Shown: one piece after another, positions 55,856-64,000 of the stretch | Position numbering within the stretch: position 1 is the stretch's first letter | How the letters are laid out: every line of letters starts with the position of its first letter | Assembly: GCF_050633145.1 (NCBI RefSeq) | Contig: NZ_JBOEFY010000006.1 | Coordinates: 70,466-134,465 of the forward strand | DNA from: Kordia sp050633145 | Lineage (GTDB): Bacteria > Bacteroidota > Bacteroidia > Flavobacteriales > Flavobacteriaceae | DNA length: 64,000 nt | Reading direction: 5' to 3' | Notes under the pieces: generated by a model | Databases searched by the model: none | The model's input: the letters and a program-made list of their open reading frames with translations, nothing else | Told to the model about the DNA's origin: nothing | Made by a program: the position numbers and the translations under genes

Positions 55856-56689
55856 ATGAAAAATATATTAGTACCCACGGATTTTTCAGATAACTGCAAT
55901 AAAGCAGCAGAATTGGCTATAGAAATGGCGGCACTTTTTAATGCAGAAATCCATTTTTTGCATCAAATAAGTACAGTAGTTAACTGGACAAAATTAACCA
56001 AGACCCAGGAACACAATTATCCTGATACGTTAGCAGAAATTGGCATAGCCAAAAGCAATTTAAGGGCTTTGGACAAGCAAGCTGAAAGTAGAGGTTTGAA
56101 ATCAAGAACGTTTCTGGAGTTTGTTTCTGATGAAGATGCAATTGTGGCACATTCCCACAATTTTAATCACGATTTTATTATTACTGGAAGCAGGGGCATA
56201 CAAAACGGATTCCTAAAGCAATTATTGGGAAGCAATGCCCAAAAAATAATTCGGAAAGCACGAGTACCAATTTTGGTTGTAAAGGAAGATACAGTAACAT
56301 TTCCTTTTAAGAATATCGTGTTTGTTTCTGACTTTAAGGAAGACATATCCAATGCTTTTATGGAAGCCGAGAAAATAGCAAAAAAGTGCAATGCAAAAAT
56401 TCAATTGTTGAACATAAACACAACATCGGATTTTAATAGTGTTGAAAATGGATTGCAACCCATCAAAGAGTTTTTAACACACTTCCCAAAATTGGAAAAC
56501 TATGCAATACACGTCTATAATGAATCTACCGTATTAGGTGGTATTGAAAAGTTTGAAAGCTCAAATGATGTGGACTTAATAGTAATGTACACACACAGTA
56601 GAAAAGGGCTATCAAGCATATTCTCAAAGAGTATTGCTGAAACTGTAACAAATCATTCAAAAAAACCTGTTATGACAGTACATCTATAA
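55856..56689 (+). CDS. Universal stress protein, two UspA domains
   Basis: A 277-residue tandem UspA protein. Domain 1 contains NILVPTDFSDNCNKAAELAI and the ATP-binding form GSRGIQNGFLKQLLGSNAQK. Domain 2 has NIVFVSDFKEDISNAF and THSRKGLSSIFSKSIAE. It binds ATP or other nucleotide and is probably induced with the operon during metal stress. It starts 1 bp after DUF5676. Confidence 0.92.
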   Translation: MKNILVPTDFSDNCNKAAELAIEMAALFNAEIHFLHQISTVVNWTKLTKTQEHNYPDTLAEIGIAKSNLRALDKQAESRGLKSRTFLEFVSDEDAIVAHSHNFNHDFIITGSRGIQNGFLKQLLGSNAQKIIRKARVPILVVKEDTVTFPFKNIVFVSDFKEDISNAFMEAEKIAKKCNAKIQLLNINTTSDFNSVENGLQPIKEFLTHFPKLENYAIHVYNESTVLGGIEKFESSNDVDLIVMYTHSRKGLSSIFSKSIAETVTNHSKKPVMTVHL

Positions 56690-56690
56690 A

Positions 56691-57530
56691 ATGGAAAAAG
56701 CAATCAATATCATAAAGTATTCAGGCGAGGTTCAAGCATTCAATATCGAAAAGCTAAAACGCTCTTTAAGGCATTCCAAAGCAAGTGAAAAACTTGTGCA
56801 AGAAATCGCCCAAGAAGTTCAGGAGCAATTAACTGAAGGAATGACAACCAAACGGATTTATGAAATAGCTTATAAGATGTTGAAACGCAAATCAAAATCA
56901 GGTTCTGCTAGATACAAACTCAAAAAAGCCATTATGGAATTTGGTCCAACTGGCTATCCTTTTGAGAAATATATTGGTAAAATCCTCGAATATGAAGGCT
57001 TCAATACAGATGTAGGTGTCATTATGCAAGGTCATTGTGTAACCCACGAAGTAGATGTAGCTGCTTTGAAAGCTAACGAACATTATATAGTGGAATGTAA
57101 GTTCCATAGTGACCAAGGTAGAAATTGCAATGTAAAAATACCTCTTTACATACAGTCTAGGTTTAAGGATTTAGAAACTCAATGGTTAAAGCAAAAAGAC
57201 CATTCACTAAAATTTCATAAAGGCTGGGTTTATACCAATACAAGGTTCTCAACCGATGCTATACAATTTGGCGAATGTTCAGGGCTTGGATTAGTAAGTT
57301 GGGATTATCCCGAAAAAAACAGCCTTAAAAGTAAAATTGATGGTTCAAGATTGTACCCGATTACGGCTTTACCTTCCTTAAGTAAGCAGGAAAAACAAAA
57401 AATACTAAACAAAGGCATTGTGCTGTGTAGAGAGGTTTGCGATAATCCAAAACTATTGGATGACTTGGGTATGGCATCATCCAAAAAGAAAAACATTCTT
57501 AAAGAAGCTAATGAATTATGTAACTATTAA
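56691..57530 (+). CDS. ATP-cone plus Mrr-like REase domain protein
   Basis: A 279-residue protein. Residues ~5-95 form an ATP-cone (INIIKYSGEVQAFNIEKLKR), a nucleotide-binding module best known in ribonucleotide reductase and NrdR. Residues ~100-200 are a PD-(D/E)XK domain with HEVDVAALKANEHYIVECKF (catalytic D and E-x-K). The pairing suggests an ATP-gated nuclease, but its target is unknown. It sits unexpectedly in the middle of a copper operon (1 bp after USP, 6 bp before the AAA gene). Confidence 0.82.
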   Translation: MEKAINIIKYSGEVQAFNIEKLKRSLRHSKASEKLVQEIAQEVQEQLTEGMTTKRIYEIAYKMLKRKSKSGSARYKLKKAIMEFGPTGYPFEKYIGKILEYEGFNTDVGVIMQGHCVTHEVDVAALKANEHYIVECKFHSDQGRNCNVKIPLYIQSRFKDLETQWLKQKDHSLKFHKGWVYTNTRFSTDAIQFGECSGLGLVSWDYPEKNSLKSKIDGSRLYPITALPSLSKQEKQKILNKGIVLCREVCDNPKLLDDLGMASSKKKNILKEANELCNY

Positions 57531-57536
57531 AACAAA

Positions 57537-58088
57537 ATGAAAAGCAATAAAATCATAAAAACAAATTGGTGTGTTATTACTGGCGGTCCAAGTACTGGCA
57601 AAACTACCACTATCAATATGCTTGCCGAACGAGGATATGAAACCACTATTGAACACGCAAGGCATTATATTGATACAATGCGAGTTAAGGGGCAAACAGT
57701 TGAAGAACTACGAAGCAATAAACGAGAGTTTCAACTTGGTGTTTTAGATATGCAAATCGAGCAGGAAGCATCGGTAAACCCTAAAGATTTAGTTTTTCTG
57801 GACAGGGCAATCCCTGATGCATTGGCGTACTATCGGTTTTTAAAATTAGAAGTTGACGAAATTTTAAAAGAAGCAATGCGTAAAGTGAATTACAAAAAGG
57901 TTTTCGTTCTAGACAAACTGCCTTTAATCAACGACTATGCTCGATTGGAAAGTGAAAACGACCAAAATCAAATACACAATCTTATAACTGAAGTATATGG
58001 AGCGTTACCCTTTCCAGTAGTAAACGTCCCTTTGTTACCACCAACTGAACGAGTGGATTTTATATTGAACAACATTAAAAATATTTAA
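57537..58088 (+). CDS. NadR-like P-loop ATPase (AAA_28), second copy
   Basis: A 183-residue paralogue of the 9068-9613 gene: Walker A GGPSTGKTTT, the EHARHYID block and FLDRAIPDALAYYRF. It may phosphorylate a nucleoside or nicotinamide riboside. It lies between the ATP-cone nuclease and the CopB ATPase with 1-6 bp spacers, so it is part of the metal operon. Confidence 0.82.
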   Translation: MKSNKIIKTNWCVITGGPSTGKTTTINMLAERGYETTIEHARHYIDTMRVKGQTVEELRSNKREFQLGVLDMQIEQEASVNPKDLVFLDRAIPDALAYYRFLKLEVDEILKEAMRKVNYKKVFVLDKLPLINDYARLESENDQNQIHNLITEVYGALPFPVVNVPLLPPTERVDFILNNIKNI

Positions 58089-58089
58089 A

Positions 58090-60165
58090 ATGGAACATCA
58101 CGAACACCATAACCACGAACACCATAACCACGAAAACCATTCCAAGCAGAAAGTAGAAATGGACCATAGTAAAATGGACCATTCTGGTCACAACCCTGCT
58201 CACGGAGAAATGGGACACGACCATCACAAAATGATGATAGAAGATTTTAAGCGAAGATTTTGGGTGTCTACAATTTTGACGATACCGATTCTTCTATTAT
58301 CGCCAATGATACAGAAATGGTTGGGTGTTGATTGGAATTTTACGGGCAGTAATTATGTGCTGTTTACCTTATCCAGTATTGTTTACTTCTATGGTGGATG
58401 GCCATTTTTAAAAGGTTTGGCAAGTGAGTTAAAGAAGAAATCGGCAGGAATGATGACACTTATTGCTGTAGCAATTTCGGCAGCATATTTTTATAGTGTT
58501 GCGGTCATTTTTGGGTTCGAGGGCAAAACGTTTTTTTGGGAATTAGCAACACTTATTGACGTAATGCTAATTGGTCATTGGCTAGAAATGCGTTCTATTT
58601 TGGGTGCAAGTAAAGCCTTAGAAGCATTGGCAGCATTAATGCCTAATGAAGCTAATTTGGTAGATGGCAGCCAAACTCGAAAAGTAAAAATAAGCGAACT
58701 AAACGAAGGAGATATCATCCTTATCAAACCAGGAGAAAAAGTACCAGCTGATGGAATAATTGTAGACGGAAAAAGTGACCTTAATGAAAGTATGCTTACT
58801 GGTGAAAGTAAGCCTGTAAGCAAAAGTGTTGATGAAGAAGTAATTGGTGGTGCTATTAATGGCAATGGGGTCATTAAAGTAAAAGTAAAAGGTATTGGAG
58901 AAGAAACCTATTTATCAAAAGTGATAAATATGGTACAGACCGCCCAAAAGCAAAAGTCAAAAACACAACGTTTGGCGGACGTAGCAGCAAAATGGCTTAC
59001 TGTAATTGCATTAGTATTAGGTTTTGGTACATTCTTTACGTGGTTGGCTTTAGGAGAAACGGTATCATTTGCCTTAGAACGTATGGTAACTGTTATGGTT
59101 ATCTGTTGTCCACACGCTTTAGGTCTGGCTGTACCTCTAGTAGCTGCTATATCTACTAGCATTTCAGCAAAAAATGGACTGTTGATTCGTAATAGAACAG
59201 CTTTTGAAGCATCTCGCAAAATATCGACCATAGTATTCGACAAAACTGGAACACTTACCAAAGGCTCTCACGAAGTGGTACGCATTGTTCCATTATCATC
59301 TAATTATGATAAAACAGAACTTTTAAAATACGCCACAGCAGTTGAAAGCCCTTCCGAGCATCATATATCTAAAGGATTAAGACGAAAAGCAAAAGAGGAA
59401 AATATTGAGATTCCTTCAGTAACTGACTTCAAGTACAATGCAGGTGTTGGTGTTAGTGGAACGGTCAACGGAAAAAAAGTGCAAGCAGGTGGTTATTTAC
59501 TAATGGAGCAGTTGAAAAAATCAGTTTCTGAAGATAAAGACGAAGGCATTGAAACCAAAATCTTTACCATAGTAGATGATGAATTGATAGGCTTTGTAAC
59601 CTTCGCTGATGAAATCAGGGAAAGTTCTTATGAAGCCATCAAAACACTTCAAAAAAACAATATAAAAGTGTCTTTGCTTACAGGAGATAATGGGAGAGTA
59701 GCAAAAGATGTAGCTAATAAATTGGGGCTTGATGATTATATCGCAGAAGTATTGCCAGACCAAAAACAGGAAAAAATCAAAGAACTACAAGAGAAAGGGG
59801 AATTCGTGGCAATGACAGGCGATGGTGTGAATGACGCACCAGCCTTGGCACAAGCAGATGTGGGTATTGCCATTGGTTCTGGAACAGATGTAGCAGCTGA
59901 AACTGCTGACATTGTATTGGTGGACAGCAATCCAAAAGACATTGCCAACTTGATATTATTTGGTAAGGCTACTTATCGCAAAATGGTTCAAAATTTGGTC
60001 TGGGCAACAGGATATAACGTTGTCGCATTACCTTTGGCAACAGGGTTTGTACCAGGACTTATGATAAGTCCTGCATTTGGTGCAGCTCTAATGAGCATCA
60101 GTACAATAATCTGTGCTGTAAATGCACAATTATTAAAAGGAAACCTTAAAACAAAAACAACATAA
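58090..60165 (+). CDS. CopB-type copper-translocating P1B ATPase
   Basis: A 691-residue ATPase. The N-terminus is very His/Met-rich (HEHHNHEHHNHENHSKQK, SKMDHSGHNPAHGEMGHDHH). The membrane motif is CCPHALGLAVPL (CPH, subgroup P1B-3), with FDKTGTLTKGSHE, GDGVNDAPAL and conserved ATGYNVVALPLA and MSISTIICAVNA in the last spans. It exports copper (Cu+ or Cu2+) and possibly silver. It overlaps DUF2911 by 1 bp. Confidence 0.94.
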   Translation: MEHHEHHNHEHHNHENHSKQKVEMDHSKMDHSGHNPAHGEMGHDHHKMMIEDFKRRFWVSTILTIPILLLSPMIQKWLGVDWNFTGSNYVLFTLSSIVYFYGGWPFLKGLASELKKKSAGMMTLIAVAISAAYFYSVAVIFGFEGKTFFWELATLIDVMLIGHWLEMRSILGASKALEALAALMPNEANLVDGSQTRKVKISELNEGDIILIKPGEKVPADGIIVDGKSDLNESMLTGESKPVSKSVDEEVIGGAINGNGVIKVKVKGIGEETYLSKVINMVQTAQKQKSKTQRLADVAAKWLTVIALVLGFGTFFTWLALGETVSFALERMVTVMVICCPHALGLAVPLVAAISTSISAKNGLLIRNRTAFEASRKISTIVFDKTGTLTKGSHEVVRIVPLSSNYDKTELLKYATAVESPSEHHISKGLRRKAKEENIEIPSVTDFKYNAGVGVSGTVNGKKVQAGGYLLMEQLKKSVSEDKDEGIETKIFTIVDDELIGFVTFADEIRESSYEAIKTLQKNNIKVSLLTGDNGRVAKDVANKLGLDDYIAEVLPDQKQEKIKELQEKGEFVAMTGDGVNDAPALAQADVGIAIGSGTDVAAETADIVLVDSNPKDIANLILFGKATYRKMVQNLVWATGYNVVALPLATGFVPGLMISPAFGAALMSISTIICAVNAQLLKGNLKTKTT

Positions 60166-60752
60166 TGAAAAAACTAACCTTATTAATTGCAATAGTACTT
60201 CTAACAGTAAGTTGCAAAAACGAAAAATCAAGTTCGGAAGAGCAAAAACACAATCATAACAACCCAACTAAAAAAGTTGAAGAGCCAAAGAAAAAAGTAT
60301 TAAGTCCGCATACGGAAACGATGGTAATGATTGATGATGCTCATATTCATATCGATTATTCTTCGCCAGGAGTAAGAGATAGAATCATCTTTGGTGGTTT
60401 GGTTGGTTATGACCAAATTTGGCAAGCAGGAGCACATATGGCTACTTGGGTGGAAACCAATAAAGATTTAATCATAAATGAAGAGACGCTTCCTAAAGGA
60501 AAATATGGCTTTTTTACAATTCCATCAAAAGGCGACTGGACTGTGATGATTAATAAAAACTGGGACCAACACGGTAAAGATGAGTATGACGAAAAAGATG
60601 ATGCAATTCGATTTAAAGTGACACCGATAATTTCAGAAGACATCACAGAACATTTAGAATATAAGGTCAATAAAATAAATGATAAAAGCGGAACTATTTC
60701 GATGGCTTGGGAAAAAGTTAAAATCGAGTTTCCTTTTACAATAAAAAACTAA
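60165..60752 (+). CDS. DUF2911 lipoprotein
   Basis: A 195-residue lipoprotein (lipobox LLTVSCKNEK) with a charged linker (KHNHNNPTKK) and the DUF2911 domain (SSPGVRDRIIFGGLVGYDQI, WQAGAHMATWVETNKD, PKGKYGFFTIP). DUF2911 is a beta-rich Bacteroidota family of unknown role; it often occurs in copper operons. Confidence 0.88.
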   Translation: MKKLTLLIAIVLLTVSCKNEKSSSEEQKHNHNNPTKKVEEPKKKVLSPHTETMVMIDDAHIHIDYSSPGVRDRIIFGGLVGYDQIWQAGAHMATWVETNKDLIINEETLPKGKYGFFTIPSKGDWTVMINKNWDQHGKDEYDEKDDAIRFKVTPIISEDITEHLEYKVNKINDKSGTISMAWEKVKIEFPFTIKN

Positions 60753-60754
60753 AA

Positions 60755-61462
60755 ATGGTAAATAGGCATACAGCTTTAAAAATTAGAAAAATGCACAGGT
60801 ATTTGGGTCTCTTTTTAGGGATTCAATTCCTGTTTTGGACCATTAGTGGTTTATACTTTAGTTGGACAAACATCGATGAAATACACGGAGACCAATTTAA
60901 AAACTTGGACCATCAACCCAAAGCATTTAATAGTTTAATAAGTCCTTCAGAAATGGATGTTCCAAATGGTATAAAGACTATTGAATTAAGAGATATTGAT
61001 AATGCACCCTACTATTGGATAAATAAAGAGCAGCTGTATAATGCTTTAGATGGAATGCCAAAAAATAGTATTACGCAGGATGAGGCACTCTATATTGCCA
61101 AAAACCATATAAAAAGTGGTTTAGAGGTAGAATCTGTTGAGCAAATTACTGAAACTGGAAAACACCACGAGTATCGAGAAAAACTACTACCTGCTTATGT
61201 TATCTCATATAAAACAGATGAAGCTCTAAAAGCATACGTTTCTGTAAACGACGGAAAATTTCAAACCGTAAGACATCGTTCTTGGCGTTGGTTTGATTTT
61301 TTATGGATGACACATACAATGGATTATGAGGGTAGAGATAATTTTAATACCCTTGTTTTAAGAGCATTTTCACTTTTAGGTTTGATAACCGTTTTAAGTG
61401 GGTTTTTGTTGTGGTACACCTCGTCACCTTCAATTAGGAAATTATTAAAACGAAAAAAATAA
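60755..61462 (+). CDS. PepSY domain membrane protein
   Basis: A 235-residue protein with a hydrophobic span near the N-terminus (YLGLFLGIQFLFWTISGLYF), a PepSY-type periplasmic domain (TQDEALYIAKNHIKSGLEVE), and a C-terminal span (TLVLRAFSLLGLITVLSGFL). PepSY proteins are frequent in copper- and iron-linked operons; it may be half of a larger PepSY-TM protein. Confidence 0.85.
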   Translation: MVNRHTALKIRKMHRYLGLFLGIQFLFWTISGLYFSWTNIDEIHGDQFKNLDHQPKAFNSLISPSEMDVPNGIKTIELRDIDNAPYYWINKEQLYNALDGMPKNSITQDEALYIAKNHIKSGLEVESVEQITETGKHHEYREKLLPAYVISYKTDEALKAYVSVNDGKFQTVRHRSWRWFDFLWMTHTMDYEGRDNFNTLVLRAFSLLGLITVLSGFLLWYTSSPSIRKLLKRKK

Positions 61463-61466
61463 AGAA

Positions 61467-63239
61467 ATGAAAAAATATATAGTTTATCTCGGAATATTGG
61501 CTGTAGGTCTACTTTTAGGTTGGATACTATTCGGTAGCTCATCAAAACAAGAAGCAGAACACAATCACTCTGAAGTTGAAGAGAGTAATCAAATGTGGAC
61601 GTGCTCTATGCATCCACAGATTATGCAACCAGAAGCAGGAGATTGCCCCATTTGTGGTATGGATTTAATTCCTTCAGAAGCTGGCGCGGATGGTTTGGCA
61701 GCAGACGAATTTAAACTGACTGAAAATGCAATGGCTCTGGCAAATATCCAAACAACTGTTGTTGGTAAAAGCAATATAGAAGGCAATACCATAAAACTAT
61801 CTGGTAAAATTGCTGAAAATGAAGAAGCCAATGCAGTACAAGTCAGTTATTTTTCTGGTAGAATTGAACGTTTAAATGTGAGTTTTACTGGCGAAGAAGT
61901 TCGTAAAGGTCAATTATTAGCAACTATTTATTCGCCAGAATTATATGCAGCACAACAAGAACTCATTACAGCAGCATCTTTAAAAGAATCACAACCTGCT
62001 TTATACAAAGCAGTTCGTAATAAACTGAAATTATGGAAGCTGTCTGAAAATCAAATCAATCAGATTGAGGAAACCCAAAAAGTGAAAGAAAACTTTCCTG
62101 TGTATGCAACAGTTTCAGGAACTGTCGCAGAAAAACTGGTAGAGCAAGGTGATTATATTAAACAAGGTCAACCTTTATTAAAAATTGCCAATCTAAACAC
62201 AGTTTGGGGAAATTTTGATGTCTATGAAAATCAGATAAATTTGTTTAAAAAAGGACAGGAAGTAATGATTACAACCAATGCCTATTCTAATAAAGAATTC
62301 AACGGTAAAGTTGATTTTATAGACCCCGTTTTAAACACAAAAACAAGAACAGTAACCTTGCGCGTGGTTCTAAACAACAAGGATGATGTATTTAAACCAG
62401 GAATGTTTGTAACCGCAAATATTAATGGTGTTAAGAATAAAAATAAAGAAGCTTTATCTATTCCAGCATCTGCTGTGTTATGGACAGGTGAGCGTTCTGT
62501 GGTATATTTAAAAACAAATCCAGACCAACCAGTTTTTGAAATGCGTGAAGTAACGTTAGGTAATCAAATTGGTAATGAATATCAAGTTTTAGAAGGCTTG
62601 TTTTCTGGAAATGAAATAGTAACTAACGGAGCCTTTACGGTTGATGCAGCAGCACAATTACAAGGCAAAAAGTCGATGATGAATAAGGATGGTGGTAAAG
62701 TAATGACTGGTCACGAAGGTCATTTAGGTATGGATAACAATTCATCCAACAAAGAAACAGACCACACCAATATGAATGAACGTTTGGAAGTGTCTGAGAA
62801 ATTTCAACAACAGTTAAATAGTATTTACAATGAGTATATCAATTTAAAAGATGCTTTAGTAAAAGAAGATTCAAAAAGTATTTCAACAAGCACATCAACT
62901 TTACTAAACAATTTAACCAAAGTAGATATGAAATTGTTATCAGATAATAAAGCGCATAACCATTGGATGTCATTAGAAAAGGAAATAAAATCTTCAGTGA
63001 CCTCAATTTCTGAAACGTCCGATATAAAAGCTCAAAGAGACCATTTCAAGCATTTGTCATCACATCTAATCAATGCTGTTCAACTATTTGGTGTAAATGA
63101 AAAAGTCTACTTAGAATTTTGTCCAATGGCAGATAATAACAAGGGTGCGTTTTGGTTGAGCAAAGAAGAAAAAGTAATCAATCCATATTTTGGTGATGCA
63201 ATGCTAACCTGTGGAGAAGTAAAACAAGTAATAGAGTAA
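61467..63239 (+). CDS. cusB: CusB-type adaptor with heavy-metal-binding and DUF3347 domains
   Basis: A 590-residue membrane fusion protein. A signal anchor (YLGILAVGLLLGWILFGSSS) is followed by the YHS-like heavy-metal-binding domain (WTCSMHPQIMQPEAGDCP and CGMDLIP). Then comes the adaptor core with the barrel-sandwich half GTVAEKLVEQGDYIKQGQPL. The last ~150 residues are a DUF3347-type domain. It completes the Cu/Ag tripartite pump with CusA (49092) and TolC (52796), although it is separated from them by 7.5 kb. Confidence 0.93.
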   Translation: MKKYIVYLGILAVGLLLGWILFGSSSKQEAEHNHSEVEESNQMWTCSMHPQIMQPEAGDCPICGMDLIPSEAGADGLAADEFKLTENAMALANIQTTVVGKSNIEGNTIKLSGKIAENEEANAVQVSYFSGRIERLNVSFTGEEVRKGQLLATIYSPELYAAQQELITAASLKESQPALYKAVRNKLKLWKLSENQINQIEETQKVKENFPVYATVSGTVAEKLVEQGDYIKQGQPLLKIANLNTVWGNFDVYENQINLFKKGQEVMITTNAYSNKEFNGKVDFIDPVLNTKTRTVTLRVVLNNKDDVFKPGMFVTANINGVKNKNKEALSIPASAVLWTGERSVVYLKTNPDQPVFEMREVTLGNQIGNEYQVLEGLFSGNEIVTNGAFTVDAAAQLQGKKSMMNKDGGKVMTGHEGHLGMDNNSSNKETDHTNMNERLEVSEKFQQQLNSIYNEYINLKDALVKEDSKSISTSTSTLLNNLTKVDMKLLSDNKAHNHWMSLEKEIKSSVTSISETSDIKAQRDHFKHLSSHLINAVQLFGVNEKVYLEFCPMADNNKGAFWLSKEEKVINPYFGDAMLTCGEVKQVIE

Positions 63240-63259
63240 TAACAATTAAATTTTAAACA

Positions 63260-63658
63260 ATGAAAAAAGTAATTTTAAGTGTAGCTGTAATAGCAGCATT
63301 AGGTTTAACAAGTTGTAAAAACGAAACCAAAAAAGAAACGGAAACAACAACTACTGAGATGACTAAAGATATGGCAATGAAAGACCTGTCTTTTGGTGTA
63401 AGAGGAAATTGCGGTATGTGTAAAAGTACTATCGAAAAGGCTGCTAAGGGTGTTGAAGGTGTAGCAAGTGCGAATTGGGATGTCGATAAAAAGAAAATAG
63501 ATGTTTCTTTTGATGACACAAAAACCGATGTAATGGCAATCCATAAAGCAATCGCAGCTTCAGGTTACGATACCGAAAAAGTAGCTGGTAATGAAGAAGC
63601 ATATAAAAAACTACCTGGTTGTTGTCAGTATGATCATAAAATGAAGATGAATAAATAA
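63260..63658 (+). CDS. HMA domain lipoprotein
   Basis: A 132-residue lipoprotein (lipobox LGLTSCKNET) with a Thr/Glu-rich linker and an HMA domain (FGVRGNCGMCKSTIEKAAKG). A C-terminal GCCQYDHKMKMNK adds metal ligands. It is likely a periplasmic copper chaperone and the last gene of the operon, followed by a strong terminator. Confidence 0.9.
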   Translation: MKKVILSVAVIAALGLTSCKNETKKETETTTTEMTKDMAMKDLSFGVRGNCGMCKSTIEKAAKGVEGVASANWDVDKKKIDVSFDDTKTDVMAIHKAIAASGYDTEKVAGNEEAYKKLPGCCQYDHKMKMNK

Positions 63659-64000
63659 GTTGCAATAAAATGATTGCATAAATAATTCATTATAGGTTTA
63701 CTTCTTATCTATTAAATTTAATAGATAAGAAGTAATTTATTTTTTTATAATAGAAATAGATATTTAAAGTTGTTTTAGACTCAGACAAAACCTATTTAGG
63801 TTATTTGAGTATTCCTTAAAAAAATTATTATAATTCATGGAAAAACATACACTTTAAATATGTTATAAGAGTACCGTTTCAGAGTACCGAAAAGCATGAA
63901 AATCAACCCTTTTTCGGACTCCTTATTTTGTAAACTTCTGAAAATCAGCTATACAAAAATTAACCAACTACTAGTTGCTAGTTGTTAGTTGTGGGTTGTA
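63659..64000. other. Intergenic tail after the metal island
   Basis: 342 bp without a gene. It holds the operon terminator, two copies of AGAGTACCG 13 bp apart (63868-63876, 63881-63889) and a TAGTTG-rich end (63963-64000). The AGAGTACCG pair could be a regulator or recombinase site; this is only a suggestion. Confidence 0.5.
63700..63745 (+). terminator. Perfect 34 bp palindrome, terminator of the metal operon
   Basis: ACTTCTTATCTATTAAA and its exact complement TTTAATAGATAAGAAGT adjoin without a loop (63700-63733), followed by AATTTATTTTTTTA. Being symmetrical and AT-rich it may terminate from both sides. Confidence 0.85.

Noticed and set aside
59521..59763. Minus-strand 80 aa open frame inside the CopB gene
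   Set aside because: Antisense shadow frame; the plus-strand P-type ATPase motifs are continuous across it.

Overview
The window looks like a chromosomal segment of a marine-type member of the Flavobacteriaceae (Bacteroidota). Reasons: low GC content, promoters of the flavobacterial form TTTG-N19-TAnnTTTG, a type IX secretion sorting tail, GLPGLI and HYC_CC_PP families, DUF4290, a CzcA-TolC fusion, and a MurA with Asp in place of the catalytic Cys. All calls come from reading the sequence and recalling protein families; no database search was run.

Layout. (1) 1-15.0 kb is ordinary core genome: two DUF3857 proteins, murA, DUF4290, DUF493, a secreted S51-like peptidase, a metallophosphoesterase, a NadR-like ATPase, recQ, fmt, HU, YqgE, a class IV aminotransferase and a START-like protein. 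(2) At 15.1 kb a tRNA-Met is followed directly by a tyrosine integrase; I take this as the left edge of integrated DNA. (3) 16.6-38.8 kb is an AT-rich accessory region. It holds a repeat-rich non-coding stretch, a helicase-nuclease plus Argonaute-sized pair that I read as a divergent DdmDE plasmid-defence module, a GLPGLI/TonB receptor/secreted peptide cassette, a HTH regulator with small membrane and lipoprotein genes, a large STAND-type NTPase with a nuclease-like N-terminus, a frameshifted membrane gene, an Mrr-like nuclease, a broken integrase, and a large N6-adenine methyltransferase-like protein. Two 60 bp copies of one hairpin-containing sequence lie in inverted orientation at 17.3 and 35.8 kb and bracket most of this cargo. 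(4) 38.9-63.7 kb is a heavy-metal island, all on the plus strand: a CzcA-TolC fusion with its adaptor and a Fur-family regulator, MerTP, a Zn/Cd-type P-ATPase, a CusA/TolC/CusB copper-silver efflux set, an AraC regulator with a metal-binding-like N-terminus, a CopB-type copper ATPase and many small metal-binding or membrane proteins. A strong palindromic terminator closes it at 63.7 kb.

How it fits together: tRNA-linked integration appears to have delivered nucleic-acid defence genes (DdmDE-like, STAND nuclease, Mrr-like nuclease, methyltransferase) and a metal-detoxification island to one locus. The right end of the element is not visible; no copy of the tRNA 3' end was noticed elsewhere in the window.
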